This document shows positions 1 through 10,422 of a stretch of 28,156 nucleotides of DNA, in pieces; the stretch's first letter is position 1, and each line of letters begins with the position of its first letter. Under the pieces are notes generated by a model. The model searched no databases and had not been told where the DNA came from. It saw only the letters and a program-made list of their open reading frames with translations. A program made the position numbers and the translations under genes. Origin of the DNA: Hondaea fermentalgiana (taxonomy: Eukaryota > Sar > Bigyra > Thraustochytrida > Thraustochytriidae); the NCBI GenBank assembly GCA_014084085.1, contig NPFB01000028.1, positions 144,059 to 172,214 on the forward strand, in the 5' to 3' direction.

Positions 1-228
1 CCGACCCCTCGACGAGGGGCGAGCCGCGAGCGCCGCTGAGCTCAGACGCCCGCCGGAGCTGCTGCGCTGCGCCGCGCCGCCGCCCGCGCCGGCCCTGCAA
101 ACCTGGCTCCCTGGCTCCCCGGCGCCCTCCCTCAAGTCCCCGCCCTCGCGTCCTGCGCGGGAGACAGTCTGAGCCTGCTGCGCTCTCCCGCCCGGGCTGG
201 CCGCTGCACGTGCCGCGGGAAAGGCGCC
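1..228. promoter_or_regulatory. GC-rich upstream region of gene 1
   Basis: This segment is very GC-rich and lies directly before the first gene. It probably carries the 5' UTR and proximal promoter. No clear TATA element or named binding site is visible. The window edge cuts the region, so the full promoter may lie outside. The assignment rests on position and composition only. Confidence 0.35.
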
Positions 229-3201
229 ATGGACCAGTTCCGAGCCATGGGCAAGCTCGTGGACTCCAACTCGCGCGAGGCCTCTGCTTCGGTGCCGACG
301 CTCGGCGCCTCGGGCCGCATGCACTCGCTCGAGCTCGGCAGCATCCTCGAGAGCGAGGGCGTTTTTGGCCTCGCGCAAGACGGCGCTTCCTCGGTCGAGG
401 AGAACGACGCAGACCTCGACCAAGGCCGACCTGGGCTCCACCTCGAACAACCCGCGCGGCAGACCGTGCAGCAGATCTCTTCAGCGCAGCAAGGACAGGG
501 GTATCATCAACCGCGGCAAAGCAATTCGTCTTCCCAGAGACTAATGAAATCATCCGCGCCCTCGCCCACGCCCACGCACGCGTCCGCATCCGCGTCTGCA
601 TCCGCGTCCGCATCCGCGTCCGCAAGACGGCCTCCGCTCCGCGCCATCGTGCGCGACCCCAAGCCACTCGGAGCAGCAGTATCATTCTCGTCGTCCTCGT
701 CGCTGCTCGGCTCGGGCTCTTCGCTGTCCTCTTCGGAAGGAGATCTCGGAGCAATCCCGCCCCCGCCTCCACTTGGATATACGGGGAACGGCGCAAGCGC
801 AGCGGCATATAGCAGCGAGAAGGAGGCAAGCGACGCAGACCTGGCCAACGAGTTGAGGCAGATGGGGCTATCCTCGCTCATGAACACCGATGGCGATGGC
901 ATTGTGGCACTCCAGCAACAATTCCAGCAGCATCAGCAGCAAGAGCAGCAGAACAACGGCGTGGGCGTCGCAACCACAGCATTTGCGAGCGTCGGGAATG
1001 AGGTGCCTCGTGTCCCAATGTTCGCTCCGCCAAGCATGATTCCGCGACGCGGACCCGCGGGCGCGGCGTGGAATCGATATCGGTCGAACGACGAATACGA
1101 GGAGGACGACGATTGTAAGAGCACGCATTCACGCACGCACGCGGACCCCGTCGTCTTTTTGACGACTGACACGGACCCGGTGCACGAAATTGTAAAACAG
1201 CTGCGGTCTTGTCTCGAGAAGCGCGACATCTTCCGTGATGAAGTGTTCTGGCTAGCATTCAGGGCGACGCCGCGGCAGCAATGGACGACGAAAAAGCAGT
1301 ACCAAACGCGTAAGAACACCAAGTACATGACAAAACGCGTTCAAGACTTTGCTTTCAAGACCCTGGCGCCTCTGCTGGAGGAACGAGGCTGTCTAGACCT
1401 CGCAGCGGCCGTTCGAGAGGAAACGCACAACGAAAAGGTGCTGGCCGGTAAGCTCAAGTATTTCTACAAAAAGTTGGCGTACGAGACGTTTCGGAAGCTG
1501 AGCGAGGACGCGCAGACGGCAGCAGACTTGTTGGATGTCGCTGGGGACGACTCAGAAAAGCGCGCCGCGGTACAAGAAAATGGCGACGGGCTCTCTGCGC
1601 TCATTAGCACGCTCGAGTTCAACTTTGGGCAGGACTTTGGGCTCGGAGCTACGGCGACGGATATGCACCGACCTGCGAGGTCTGTGAGCGGAACAGTCTT
1701 CGAAGACAACGTCTCGGACCCTGGAGCTGGCGTATTCACTGCGTCGCCTTCGCCATCTTCACCGTCGCACCAGGTTGCAAAGAGGCACGGGCACAGAGCA
1801 GAGCAAGTGCAGCGTCCCACGCTGGACAGGAGGCAATCTTCTGCGACTGTTGCCGACGAGGAGAGCACACAGGACTTGCTCTCGCATGAGATGTCTTCTC
1901 CTTCGCCGCCCAACTCGATGCTGCCGCGGTCTTACAGCTGGGCGGGGGGCATCATGGCGCCCCCTCCTTTGGAACCGTCTGCAGAGATGGCTTCGCCCCT
2001 CTTGGACGGGATGCCGCCGGCTCTGACAATTCATCCAGTGGTCCACGGCCAGGGCGACCCGGACGATGTGACGGCCAGCGGTGTCATTAACAAGGCTGGC
2101 AACCTTGGAACGCCGCTTCGGCGATGTGTATCGGCCGGAAATGTTAGCGGCAGCGGGTCCGGATTCGGCGGCGGGGGAGATGACGACCGCGGCAGTCAAG
2201 TCGGGTCCGTGTACAGTGACGCGAGCGAATGCTCGCGAGGATCGCGCGGTTCACGGGGCTCACGTAACTCGCGAAGCGGTTTGGGCCTGAGGAAGCGGCG
2301 GCAAAGCTCGGAGGCGCCAAAGAGCATGACGCTTGCGCAGCACATTGAATTTTATGATCTCGTGGCCAACACGCTGAGTCTGAACCGGCGCAAGGAGCGG
2401 GACTGGAAGCAGTTCTACTATTTGATGAGCGAAAACATTGGCTGGGCTGCGCAGTTGTTTCCGCGCGAAAACGACTTCAAGCAAAAGCTCAAGCTTCTCT
2501 TCCAGGAGCGTCGCAATCGTCCTCAGATGGCCTTTTGGAAGAAGGTTCGCGAGCTCGACAACCTTGCGGAGCTCGAAATCGCCTTGCAAGCGGAACTCGG
2601 TGCCTCATCGCCGTTGCCCGAGATTTCGAAACACGTGCACAAGCGCATCTTTGGCGAGAGCAGCGGGACGAAAGATGGCCAGTCGCCGGGCGCCGTGCTC
2701 ACGGACTGGAGCGAGCCGGCTCGCGTGGAGCTCCAGCAATTCCTGCGTGCCATTCACTTGGATGGTTCCAACTCTTTGCCCAGCGTTCACGCTCGTCTGG
2801 CGAGCTTTCTGTCCTCTGGCGAGGTGGAGAGCACGCTCTTGCTCTGTTGCGACTGTGCGACATGCAGCGCTTGGGGCCTGCAGCACTACAAAGGGGAATC
2901 GCCGGTGTTCAAGCAGCACTACACGCGTTCGCGTTCGCGGCTCATGAGCAAGTTGCTGACGCTGCACCAACAGATTTCGGACGGCGCAGCGCTCGCGGCG
3001 CAGGCTCGCGAGCAGCTATTGCAGGTTCGAGACTGGTCGGACGGCGAGATTTTCGACTTTATCAAGGCTGCGCACAGTCCGGACTATTGTGCGACCTGCG
3101 CCAACGCTGTCGCTGACCCTATTCCTGATTCTCAGCGGCAGCGTCGCATGCATTCCACGCCCATGATGTCTTCGCTTCTCAACCTTCCTAATTCGAATTG
3201 A
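229..3201 (+). CDS. Unrecognised 990-aa protein with helical blocks and paired CATC motifs
   Basis: I do not recognise a family. The frame is open for 990 codons, starts in a good context (gcgccATGG) and has no rival frame of similar length. Residues 1-300 are low complexity: an Ala-Ser run at about 118-132, a Ser-rich stretch at 152-170, polyproline at 177-181 and a Gln-rich stretch at 229-241. Residues about 315-430 look folded and helical, with W341, W352 and many Lys/Arg. Residues 430-695 are a disordered Ser/Gly-rich linker containing Ser-Arg-Gly repeats (about 669-683) and a basic LRKRRQSS sequence that could be a nuclear signal or kinase site. Residues 700-800 form a second helical block with several Trp and Tyr. 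Residues about 823-957 form a third, with CCDCATC at 873-879 and CATC at 954-957 that could bind a metal. There is no signal peptide or membrane segment. A nuclear or cytoplasmic regulatory role is possible, but this is inference. Confidence 0.8.
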   Translation: MDQFRAMGKLVDSNSREASASVPTLGASGRMHSLELGSILESEGVFGLAQDGASSVEENDADLDQGRPGLHLEQPARQTVQQISSAQQGQGYHQPRQSNSSSQRLMKSSAPSPTPTHASASASASASASASARRPPLRAIVRDPKPLGAAVSFSSSSSLLGSGSSLSSSEGDLGAIPPPPPLGYTGNGASAAAYSSEKEASDADLANELRQMGLSSLMNTDGDGIVALQQQFQQHQQQEQQNNGVGVATTAFASVGNEVPRVPMFAPPSMIPRRGPAGAAWNRYRSNDEYEEDDDCKSTHSRTHADPVVFLTTDTDPVHEIVKQLRSCLEKRDIFRDEVFWLAFRATPRQQWTTKKQYQTRKNTKYMTKRVQDFAFKTLAPLLEERGCLDLAAAVREETHNEKVLAGKLKYFYKKLAYETFRKLSEDAQTAADLLDVAGDDSEKRAAVQENGDGLSALISTLEFNFGQDFGLGATATDMHRPARSVSGTVFEDNVSDPGAGVFTASPSPSSPSHQVAKRHGHRAEQVQRPTLDRRQSSATVADEESTQDLLSHEMSSPSPPNSMLPRSYSWAGGIMAPPPLEPSAEMASPLLDGMPPALTIHPVVHGQGDPDDVTASGVINKAGNLGTPLRRCVSAGNVSGSGSGFGGGGDDDRGSQVGSVYSDASECSRGSRGSRGSRNSRSGLGLRKRRQSSEAPKSMTLAQHIEFYDLVANTLSLNRRKERDWKQFYYLMSENIGWAAQLFPRENDFKQKLKLLFQERRNRPQMAFWKKVRELDNLAELEIALQAELGASSPLPEISKHVHKRIFGESSGTKDGQSPGAVLTDWSEPARVELQQFLRAIHLDGSNSLPSVHARLASFLSSGEVESTLLLCCDCATCSAWGLQHYKGESPVFKQHYTRSRSRLMSKLLTLHQQISDGAALAAQAREQLLQVRDWSDGEIFDFIKAAHSPDYCATCANAVADPIPDSQRQRRMHSTPMMSSLLNLPNSN
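580..624 (+). repeat. In-frame GCATCC/GCGTCC repeat encoding Ala-Ser
   Basis: A 6-nt degenerate tandem repeat (GC[AG]TC[CT]) lies inside the first gene and encodes an alternating Ala-Ser run. Its length is a multiple of three, so copy-number change would keep the frame. Confidence 0.85.
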
Positions 3202-5200
3202 TGAAGCTAATCACTGTAATGAAACCAAATATGCAAATACAGAAGAGAAGAGAGAAGAGAAGAAGGCTGGGGAGTCTTTTTTGGTCTAAATTTGCTATTG
3301 TCTTTGGCATCAGCGATTCGTTACTACCTTGGCTTGCTTCGATGTGGGTGGAGACCCGGTTAGCCACTTTGTCGACATTCCACTTACTATCTTTGTGTCG
3401 GCAAAGGAAACCAGACTTTTGGTGTTGTAGGTTGTCGAGGCAATCATCTATCTCCCTCATCGGAATCGGTTTGACGTCATCACTTCGGTGTCGCACATCA
3501 TTGTCTTGTCTGCACCCTTCAACACAGGCAGACAGACGTCTTGAGGACTGACGTCACCTTAGGAAAAAAGGAGCTGATGACGAAGAAAGCACGATTGTAT
3601 TCTTTTGCTCACCGTCCATTTTGTTTCTGTTCTCACTAGAAGGCGGACACATCAATAGCACTACGCCTATTACCTACAGCTTGATTGATTGTAATGAAAT
3701 CGTTCTTGCACATCCAAGGTATGCAACCGCCGTGCCTTGTGTGACCAGTGAGTTAGGGCGCTTCGCGCAGACAATTGTCCATTGATCGTCCTGGCTGATT
3801 TTCAATGCTGAGCCAGATCCGACCTTACGTTAGGTCAAGCTACAGGGGGACAAAAAGGAGGTGGGTGCCCAACCCAAGCCACCACCGTCAGGCACAACGA
3901 AGCGAAAGCTCACAGGATTCCGAGGTCGGAAACGCTCACACGATGCGGCACATGCACATGCCGCGTCCGCAGCGTCTGGTCTGTCCGCAGTGTGTGGTTT
4001 GTCCGGCGGCAGCAAACGACGCACGCTCTGAATCGCGGCGGGGTGCTGGCCGTCCGTAGATGGTGGGACAACGCAGGCAAGACGTCCGCGCGCTTCTTCC
4101 TGGACACAGGGACAGTGGCGACCCGCCAGGGACGGCTCGGCTCAGACGGCCACGACGCTAGCAGTGCTGTCTGCGGCTCTGCAGCCGCTGCCGCAGGTGC
4201 GTCACACGGCCGTCCGAGAGTCTGTCTCACTTCTGTGGGTCACGGGTGCCCCCGTAAGCGTTGAAAGTGCCGTGGCGTCGCTCCGATGAGCGCAAGGCGC
4301 GATTCTGTGAACACAGAGTCTACATCGTTCTCATTGCAACTAACAAAGGCACCTGGCTGGGCAAGCCAGACATCCGGGCAAGGCAAGCAAAGACTGGTGG
4401 CAGACATTACAGTCTCAGGGTTGGTCGGCCAAGCTAGTGCCAAGCTGGGAGGATGTGATGTCCGAGACCAGGTCTCAGCACAGAGATCAGTCAGGAATCT
4501 GCGTCCGGCAGGAGGGCGAATCCTGAGGGGAAAGCTGGTCGCCCCGCCGTCAAGCAAAGTTGAGGGGATTGTCAAGGTGGCAGCGAGCGCTGGAGGAGGG
4601 CAGGAAAGGACAAGCATGCGGGCAGTGATGATGCTGCACTCGCCCTTTTCCTTTCTCCTTCGCAAACGCCTGACAGCTAGCTGGCCTATGCGCCGCGACC
4701 CTGAGCCCGCGTAGCTATTCTCCGCCATGACCATCGCGCAAGGCTCGCTCGACTTGCAACACACTACATAACGGCGACAAATCTTGCGCCAAGTTCTCTG
4801 CGGTATCTTACGTTGGGTACTGCCAAGCCTTTTCGTCTTATCGCCAATGTAATGATGCGGAGACTGCGTTGAGCACGGGAGGCCGCCAACGCAGTGGAAA
4901 GAAGGAATGAGATCCTTGGCCACCGGGTCCTCTTGCTATTCCTCTCCTTCGTGGCTCACCGGGTCTTGTCTATCCAACATGGCCATGGACAACGGTGGCT
5001 GCTGAGCAGTCAGCCTGTCCGAGACAAACTTACTGTGAGCGGGACGGCTGCGACACGGGCCACCCGTTTCGCTGGGCTCCGTGGCTCAATCGCTTCGCCT
5101 CGTCGGTCGATGCAGGTCAAGATGGCGCGCCATCACCGGGAAATGAAGTGCGGGCCCTCCCCGCAAGTCTTCGCTCTCACTGCAAAAACTTTATTTATTT
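3202..5200. other. Intergenic region, part 1, no gene recognised
   Basis: The first 600 bases after gene 1 are AT-richer and presumably hold its 3' UTR and terminator, though no clear polyadenylation signal stands out. The remainder returns to mixed GC composition. Open frames of 60-227 codons exist on both strands, but none has recognisable domains, good start context or coherent composition. A TTTATTTATTTATT sequence near 5188 is an AATAAA-type signal on the minus strand, but no gene precedes it. Confidence 0.6.
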
Positions 5201-5940
5201 ATTGAGGGTGACTCACAGCGATTAGGCGAGCGAGGTAAAATCAAGCGTACAGGCAAGGAAGCACGGAAGGAAGGGAAGGAAGATGCGAGAGATCGCGCGT
5301 CAGTCGCATCGCGATTTACTGCATCTTTCCCTAGACAGAGGCGACAAGCGGCGCGTTGCGCTCGCGAGCAAGTAAGGCTCTCCCGCGTGCGGCAGGGCTG
5401 CGACCGACACCAACAGCTGGCTAGGCCAGCTGCCGCCATCTATCGCCACTGCCTCTGGCGACCGACAACGACCGTCCGCCCAAGCAGCCAGGCGAGCAGC
5501 TGCAGCTAGGTGCCAGCTACCCCCCTACCACTTTTTCTTCTTTCTCTTTGCTAAAATTGGAAAGGTAGAAAGCTTCAGCTGCAGCTTGTGCTCGTTTCGC
5601 TTGCCACGTAAATACAAGGCTTGCAGCCTGGGTCAGAGTTTCTCCGTCCTCCCCCTCTTCTTCCTTCCCTTTTTCATCAGCAGAGCTGCAGCACTTTTGC
5701 GAAAAGAGGAACGTAAAATAAAGACGGAGCGCGTGCGTCGATCACCCAGGACCAACACTCTCCTACAGCATATTTATTTGGTAGCTGTGGAGAAAACCTT
5801 ATAGATAGCTGCTGGCGGCTGAGGGTCAGTGGCCGGTGCGGGGTTCTGTGGTGTAGACCAGCAGTTGCGGTTACACTGCGTCTACCATCGCAACGACGCG
5901 CTAGAGAGAGAGGAACAGTGATCGATCGATTGCTCAACCG

Positions 5941-5968
5941 ATTGATTGATTGATTGATTGATTGATTG
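5941..5968 (+). repeat. (ATTG)7 microsatellite
   Basis: Seven perfect ATTG units lie directly beside a GGGCA array, with only four intervening bases. The two neighbouring arrays have unrelated units. Confidence 0.95.
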
Positions 5969-5972
5969 GCTG

Positions 5973-6000
5973 GGGCAGGGCAGGGCAGGGCAGGGCAGGG
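5973..6000 (+). repeat. (GGGCA)5.6 tandem repeat
   Basis: A pentanucleotide array of about 5.6 perfect units. Its runs of three Gs on the plus strand could in principle form a G-quadruplex. Confidence 0.95.
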
Positions 6001-7213
6001 AGAGCAGAGCAAAGTCGAAGATTGCTTGCAGTGCCGCAAACTGCAAAACGCGCTGGCCGGGCCCCACCACGGGTGCCAGAACTTGCGGCCCCAGGAGATG
6101 ACTGAGCCTGGCTCGGCATCCACGCACCTTTGCCTGTTGGGCGACTTCAGTCAGTCACCAGTGGCTACGTGACGGAGATGGCGGGTAGGCTGGCTGGCTG
6201 GCAGCTGGCCGTCACCGCGGGGCTTTTCTCGTGCAGCCGTCGCCGGCAAGTGCTCGATCCAGCAAGCTAAGAAGCTGCTAACTGTTCATCGATGACGCCG
6301 AGGCGCCCTCAACGCCGAGTAGAGTGGACGGGGCAGAGCGCGGCCTCCGACCAGGACCTGCGCAGGTGACACGAGCGAGCGAGCGCAACGCAGCACCGTG
6401 ACGGGCGAGTGACGGCTTGAAAAAAGACGGACCCCTCAAACGAGTGCAATGAACGAAAGCGGGCGCGCGCAGCCCTCGCCGACCCCACTCATCGCTCGCC
6501 AGCCTTGGCCTCAATCGCTTCTCGCAAGCGTCCCGCGGCTATGGACCTTTCCGGTGAGGCCAAGTGGCGCGCAAGCGATGCGCGTCTCCGAGAGCGCAAC
6601 GTTCGCGTGCCGCGCGCGAGGCTCGAAATCGTCTGCCTTGCGCCAGCGCTTCTTGGACGCGAAAATTGACTCTTCAGTTTTTGAAGGAAGCCTTGACTTG
6701 AGCTTGCACACGACGCGTTCATAGTACGTCGAGCACTCGTGGCCATTGATCGCGACGCGTCGTGTGCTCGGCCAGCTGCCATGGCCAGCTGCAGCTTGCT
6801 CTGCGGGCCATCGCGCCCTACGTGCACACTAGCCTCGGGGCTCTCGGGGCTCTTTCGAGGCGAAAATAGCCGCAGCCGCTGCCGCCTGCGCAGTCTACGT
6901 TTTACCGAAAGGAAGGGGCTGCGCAGGCGCGCGTGTGCAAGCAAGCAAGCCTAAGGCAGCGCTAGCGCGTGGCGGGGCTGTGCTTATCTGTACTGGCGCT
7001 GAATGGCGGCCTTTCGCGGCTTTCTTTCTTTCTTTCTCTCTCTCTTTCCATTCTGGCCCGTCCCGTCCAGGCTTGTCACGCGCGAGACCGGGGCAGCAGG
7101 GAGCTCGAATCGAGCACTACCTTGCGTGCCAGAACGGCTGGTGGCGGCTGCAATTGCTGATCGTGACCGTGCGGCCAACGCTCTATCGCAAATTCAAGCC
7201 TTCATCCACCATC

Positions 7214-7235
7214 ATCGATCGATCGATCGATCGAT
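7214..7235. repeat. Self-complementary (ATCG)n array
   Basis: About 5.5 units of ATCG. Because the unit array reads the same on both strands, the whole tract is a palindrome that can form a hairpin. Confidence 0.95.
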
Positions 7236-8463
7236 GGCCGTGGCCGTGTGGTCGGCTGCGGCTGGCTGACTGGTGGGGCGGGGATCCGAAGAACCAGCAA
7301 CCGAGTAGGACCCCTCGTGAGAGAGCAAGCAAGCAGGCAAGCAAATGAGTATGTACACAACTGCTTTCATTTGGAGTGATCCCCGAATCACGTCTTTCTA
7401 CCCGTCAAGCGGCGCAGGGGCTGGCCTCTCGCACTGCACATGAGCGAAAGATGACGCGAGAGCGAGAGAGCGAGTGCGGTGCATACTCTGTCAGCGTCCG
7501 CAGCCGCAGCCGGCTCGCGCGTCTGCAGCGCTCACTCACCTGACTGCTGGCCTTGCCGCGGTTGCCGCGTTGGCTGGGGCCATCGCAGACCGCCGACCCG
7601 CCATGTTTTCTCGGCCCGGCTCAGCTCGGCGCAGCTCAGCTGAGCTTAGAGTAGCTTGACGGCGATCGAAGCGAGTGATAATATGATTGTTTCGCATCAC
7701 AAGTTTGCATGGCGTTCAGGAGCCTGGGCAGCGAGCTGCTCAGGGCGATTTTAGCCGTGTCCTCGTGCGCGTGGCCCAGACAGGCTTGGGCCGTGAGCCA
7801 TCGATGGCAAATGATCTCGCTGCGCACAGCATGCGTGCATGGCTGGAAATGAACGAGCTGGCTCACGCGCTTCCTGTTTGGACGTAGCCAGCGATGGCGA
7901 GCGGCAGCGGCAGCCTCTTGCTAGCTTGGCTTGGCTTGGACTTGGCTTGCTTGCTTGCTTTGCCTGGGTCTGGTAGGGCTACCTGCCTTGAGATCCTTGA
8001 AAATGGAACAATGAATACAGGGCTAGGAAAGGGAGGATGGCCTACATTAGCGCAGCCAGGCAGCACAATTCTGCGCGCGCTCTAAAGACCGTGATTCCAA
8101 TGGTTTCGCAGCGCCGGTTGCCGTCGATTGGTTGATGGGGGCGGTCGACAGCTCTTCGATGCGTCGGCGCGTCTTCGTCTTCCCCGTTCGCCCGGAACGC
8201 TGCGCCTCGCAAGAAGCCTGCCTGCTACCGCGCTCCTCCTCTCCTTGACTGTGAGTTGGCGACCCACTTGGCTGGCCGGGGTCGGCTGCCCACGGGCCCA
8301 CAGCTCCGGCCTCCCCGCACCTTCCCCCCGCAGTTTCTCGGTCTCTATGCACGCGCTCGCCACCGCCGCACGTCCTCCATTCCCCCACACTGCCCTCCTC
8401 GCCGCCACCGGCAGGCGCTCCTGCGACAGCGACACCGATCATTCAGTCCTCTGGCCGGTTCCT

Positions 8464-8486
8464 GCCGCCGCCGCCGCCGCCGCCGC
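8464..8486 (+). repeat. (GCC)n trinucleotide array
   Basis: Seven to eight GCC units in non-coding sequence. The tract encodes homopolymers in all frames, which explains the Ala-run open frames here. Confidence 0.9.
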
Positions 8487-8750
8487 TGGAAATGATATGC
8501 TCTGGCCTGCCTGCGGTACGGCCTCGCCGCCAGAACAGTATTTCTTTCTTTTTCTTTCTTCTTTTCTTACTGCGAGTTCCATTTTCCCGCCGAAGAAGGC
8601 GTCGTCGGCCCATGACACTGGTTGTCCCCGGCCCTCAAACTCGGCCGGGAGTCCGATCGGCCACTGGCGACCGGCCGGCTGGGCCTGCGGGGCGTCGGGC
8701 TAGGTGGGCCGCCGGCGCTGCGCACAGTCTGGCTGAGCGCCTGGGCCGGC

Positions 8751-8779
8751 CTGGCTGGCTGGCTGGCTGGCTGGCTGGC
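8751..8779 (+). repeat. (CTGG)7 microsatellite
   Basis: Seven CTGG units flanked by degenerate CTGGC sequence. Confidence 0.95.
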
Positions 8780-8840
8780 ACGCCTCACTGGCCGCACGCA
8801 GCTCATCACGAGTCAGCTGGCTGTCGGCCGGAACGGCTGG

Positions 8841-8870
8841 TCTCTCTCTCTCTCCCGCGCGCGCGCGCGC
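8841..8870 (+). repeat. (TC)7 tract joined to a CG/GC alternating tract
   Basis: A TC dinucleotide run passes directly into an alternating CG run of about 15 bases. The alternating purine-pyrimidine part is a classical left-handed-DNA-prone sequence. Confidence 0.9.
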
Positions 8871-9449
8871 TCTCTTTGCTGCATGCGCGAGACGAAAAGA
8901 CGCAATCGAGGAGACGCGATGCGGCGCCGAGACGTGACTCGATTGAGGCGCCTCGCTCCCGCAGTCGCGAAGGCCGCGCGCATCGCAATCGTTGCCCCCG
9001 CAAGTCAAGACAAAAGTAGACAACACGAGCATCGACAAGGCAGGACAAGACCAGCCAGAGAAGTGCAGGACAAACACGCCAGCCGACACGAGCCGCGGCG
9101 GAGGCGCGTGCAGGCGTGCCGACCGGCTCGGACTCGGAGCGCGCGCTCGGCGTGGAATAGAGCGAGACCCTTAGCGCGCAGCGCGGGCCTCTGAGCTAGC
9201 TTGTTAGCCCAGGATCGCGCGGAGAACGATGGAAGCCACGCCCGGCCCCGACCATGGCGACCTTGCGGCGAACTCGGGACCTCGGACGCATGTGCGCAAG
9301 CCAAAGCAAGCAAGCGAAGCGAGCACGCTCGCGCGTACGGCCCGGCAAGCCGAGCTCGGCTTCGGCCAGCCGGGCGGCACGCGTGACGCGATCGAGCTCA
9401 AGACGCGCGGGGACCTGGTACAGCACAGTATACGCACAGCCGTAGCACA

Positions 9450-9450
<1 letters not shown>

Positions 9451-9494
<44 letters not shown>
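9451..9494 (+). repeat. (CAAG)11 microsatellite
   Basis: Eleven perfect CAAG units, one of the longest perfect arrays in the window. Translated, it gives the Ala-Ser-Lys-Gln or Leu-Ala-Cys-Leu repeats seen in spurious frames. Confidence 0.95.
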
Positions 9495-10124
9495 GCAAGC
9501 GGCGGCGACCGCTGCGAGCGACCAGACCAGGCGAGTGGCTCAGGAACAACGCGTTTCCCGGAACGAGGACGCGGGGGCATGGAGGGAGGGAAGGAAAGGA
9601 GAGGCACCCCGTGACGGCGACTGGCGAGCAGGCAGCCTAGCGAAAGGCAGAGACTGCTTGCTTCGGATCCGCGTGGCGCTCGCTCCCCTTCGCCATCGCC
9701 AGTCCTGACTATAGGAAAAAGGAGAAGAATGATGGAGCGTGCTTCCTTTCGCCTACCGAAAAGGAAGACGCAAAGGAAAAAAGAAAACAAAAAGAAAAGA
9801 AATGACCAACCAACACGTCGTTCTGCCTGCAGCTGCCTACAGCAGGCCAGCTGCTTGAGCACAGTGCGAGCGTGCGGGACCCTGGGTCTACGCCGGGCTT
9901 GCTCGCTTGGCAGGGCAGGCGGGTAGCTGCCATTGGCTGCAGACGGACGAGCAGCAGCCAGGCCGCGGCCGCTGGTCTGTCTGCAGCTGCTTGCGCTTCT
10001 GCAGCGCGGGGAGCAATCGGTTTCTGCTGGAGGAAGCTGTGGGGCAGAGGAGCGTGGCGCGCGCAGCCGAGACCGGTCGCATGCATGTATAGAAAAGCAA
10101 ACTTGGAAGGCAAAAAGAGAGAAA

Positions 10125-10146
10125 AGAAAGGAAAGGAAAGGAAAGG
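10125..10146 (+). repeat. (AAAGG)n purine array
   Basis: About four AAAGG units within a longer purine-rich stretch at roughly 10110-10212, about 280 bases before the start of the VWA/PAN gene. Confidence 0.85.
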
Positions 10147-10422
10147 TAAGGAAGTATGTTGGCGAGAGAGAGGTAGGGAGGAGGAGGAGGAGAAAGATGG
10201 AAGATTGGGGAAGGGGGCAGCGCCGGAGTCCTCAGCCCGTCCGGCGCGTCTGAACGCAGACGCCCGAGCGGACGCCAGCAAAACCTGAACGTGGGCGACG
10301 TCCGCGTCCGCCACGCGACCGACCCATCGCTGGCGGCCTGTCTGCTCCCCGAGAGCAGCAGCCAGCTGTAGCATAGATAAAACTACGAGACGACAATAAC
10401 AAGCAGACAAAGCACAAGCACG

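Larger units (their letters stand above)
5201..7450. other. Intergenic region, part 2, microsatellite-bearing
   Basis: No gene is supported. The stretch contains an ATTG array followed by a GGGCA array, a CTTT/CT tract near 7020-7048, a self-complementary ATCG array near 7214 and a short CAAG-rich patch near 7325-7344. Open frames here are short and mostly translate repeats. Confidence 0.6.
7451..10422. other. Intergenic region, part 3, upstream of the VWA/PAN gene
   Basis: No gene is supported. Arrays of GCC, CTGG, CT/CG, CAAG and AAAGG are present. Open frames translate mainly to Arg/Ser/Ala-rich or Leu-Ala-Cys-Leu repeat peptides. The last 60 bases before the next gene (A-rich, with ATAGATAAAA at about 10373-10382) look like a short leader with a possible TATA-like element, but that is only positional evidence. 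Confidence 0.6.

Noticed and set aside
4240..4923. A 227-codon minus-strand frame
   Set aside because: Mixed, featureless composition without domain or good start context. Frames of this length are expected by chance in GC-rich DNA.
7095..7120. GAGCTCGAATCGAGC resembling a T-loop
   Set aside because: The loop lacks the TTC start, it is a simple palindrome, and no cloverleaf can be built around it.
9440..9500. CAAG array considered as a CRISPR-like or telomeric repeat
   Set aside because: It is a 4-nt perfect microsatellite without spacers, and the unit does not match known telomere repeats.
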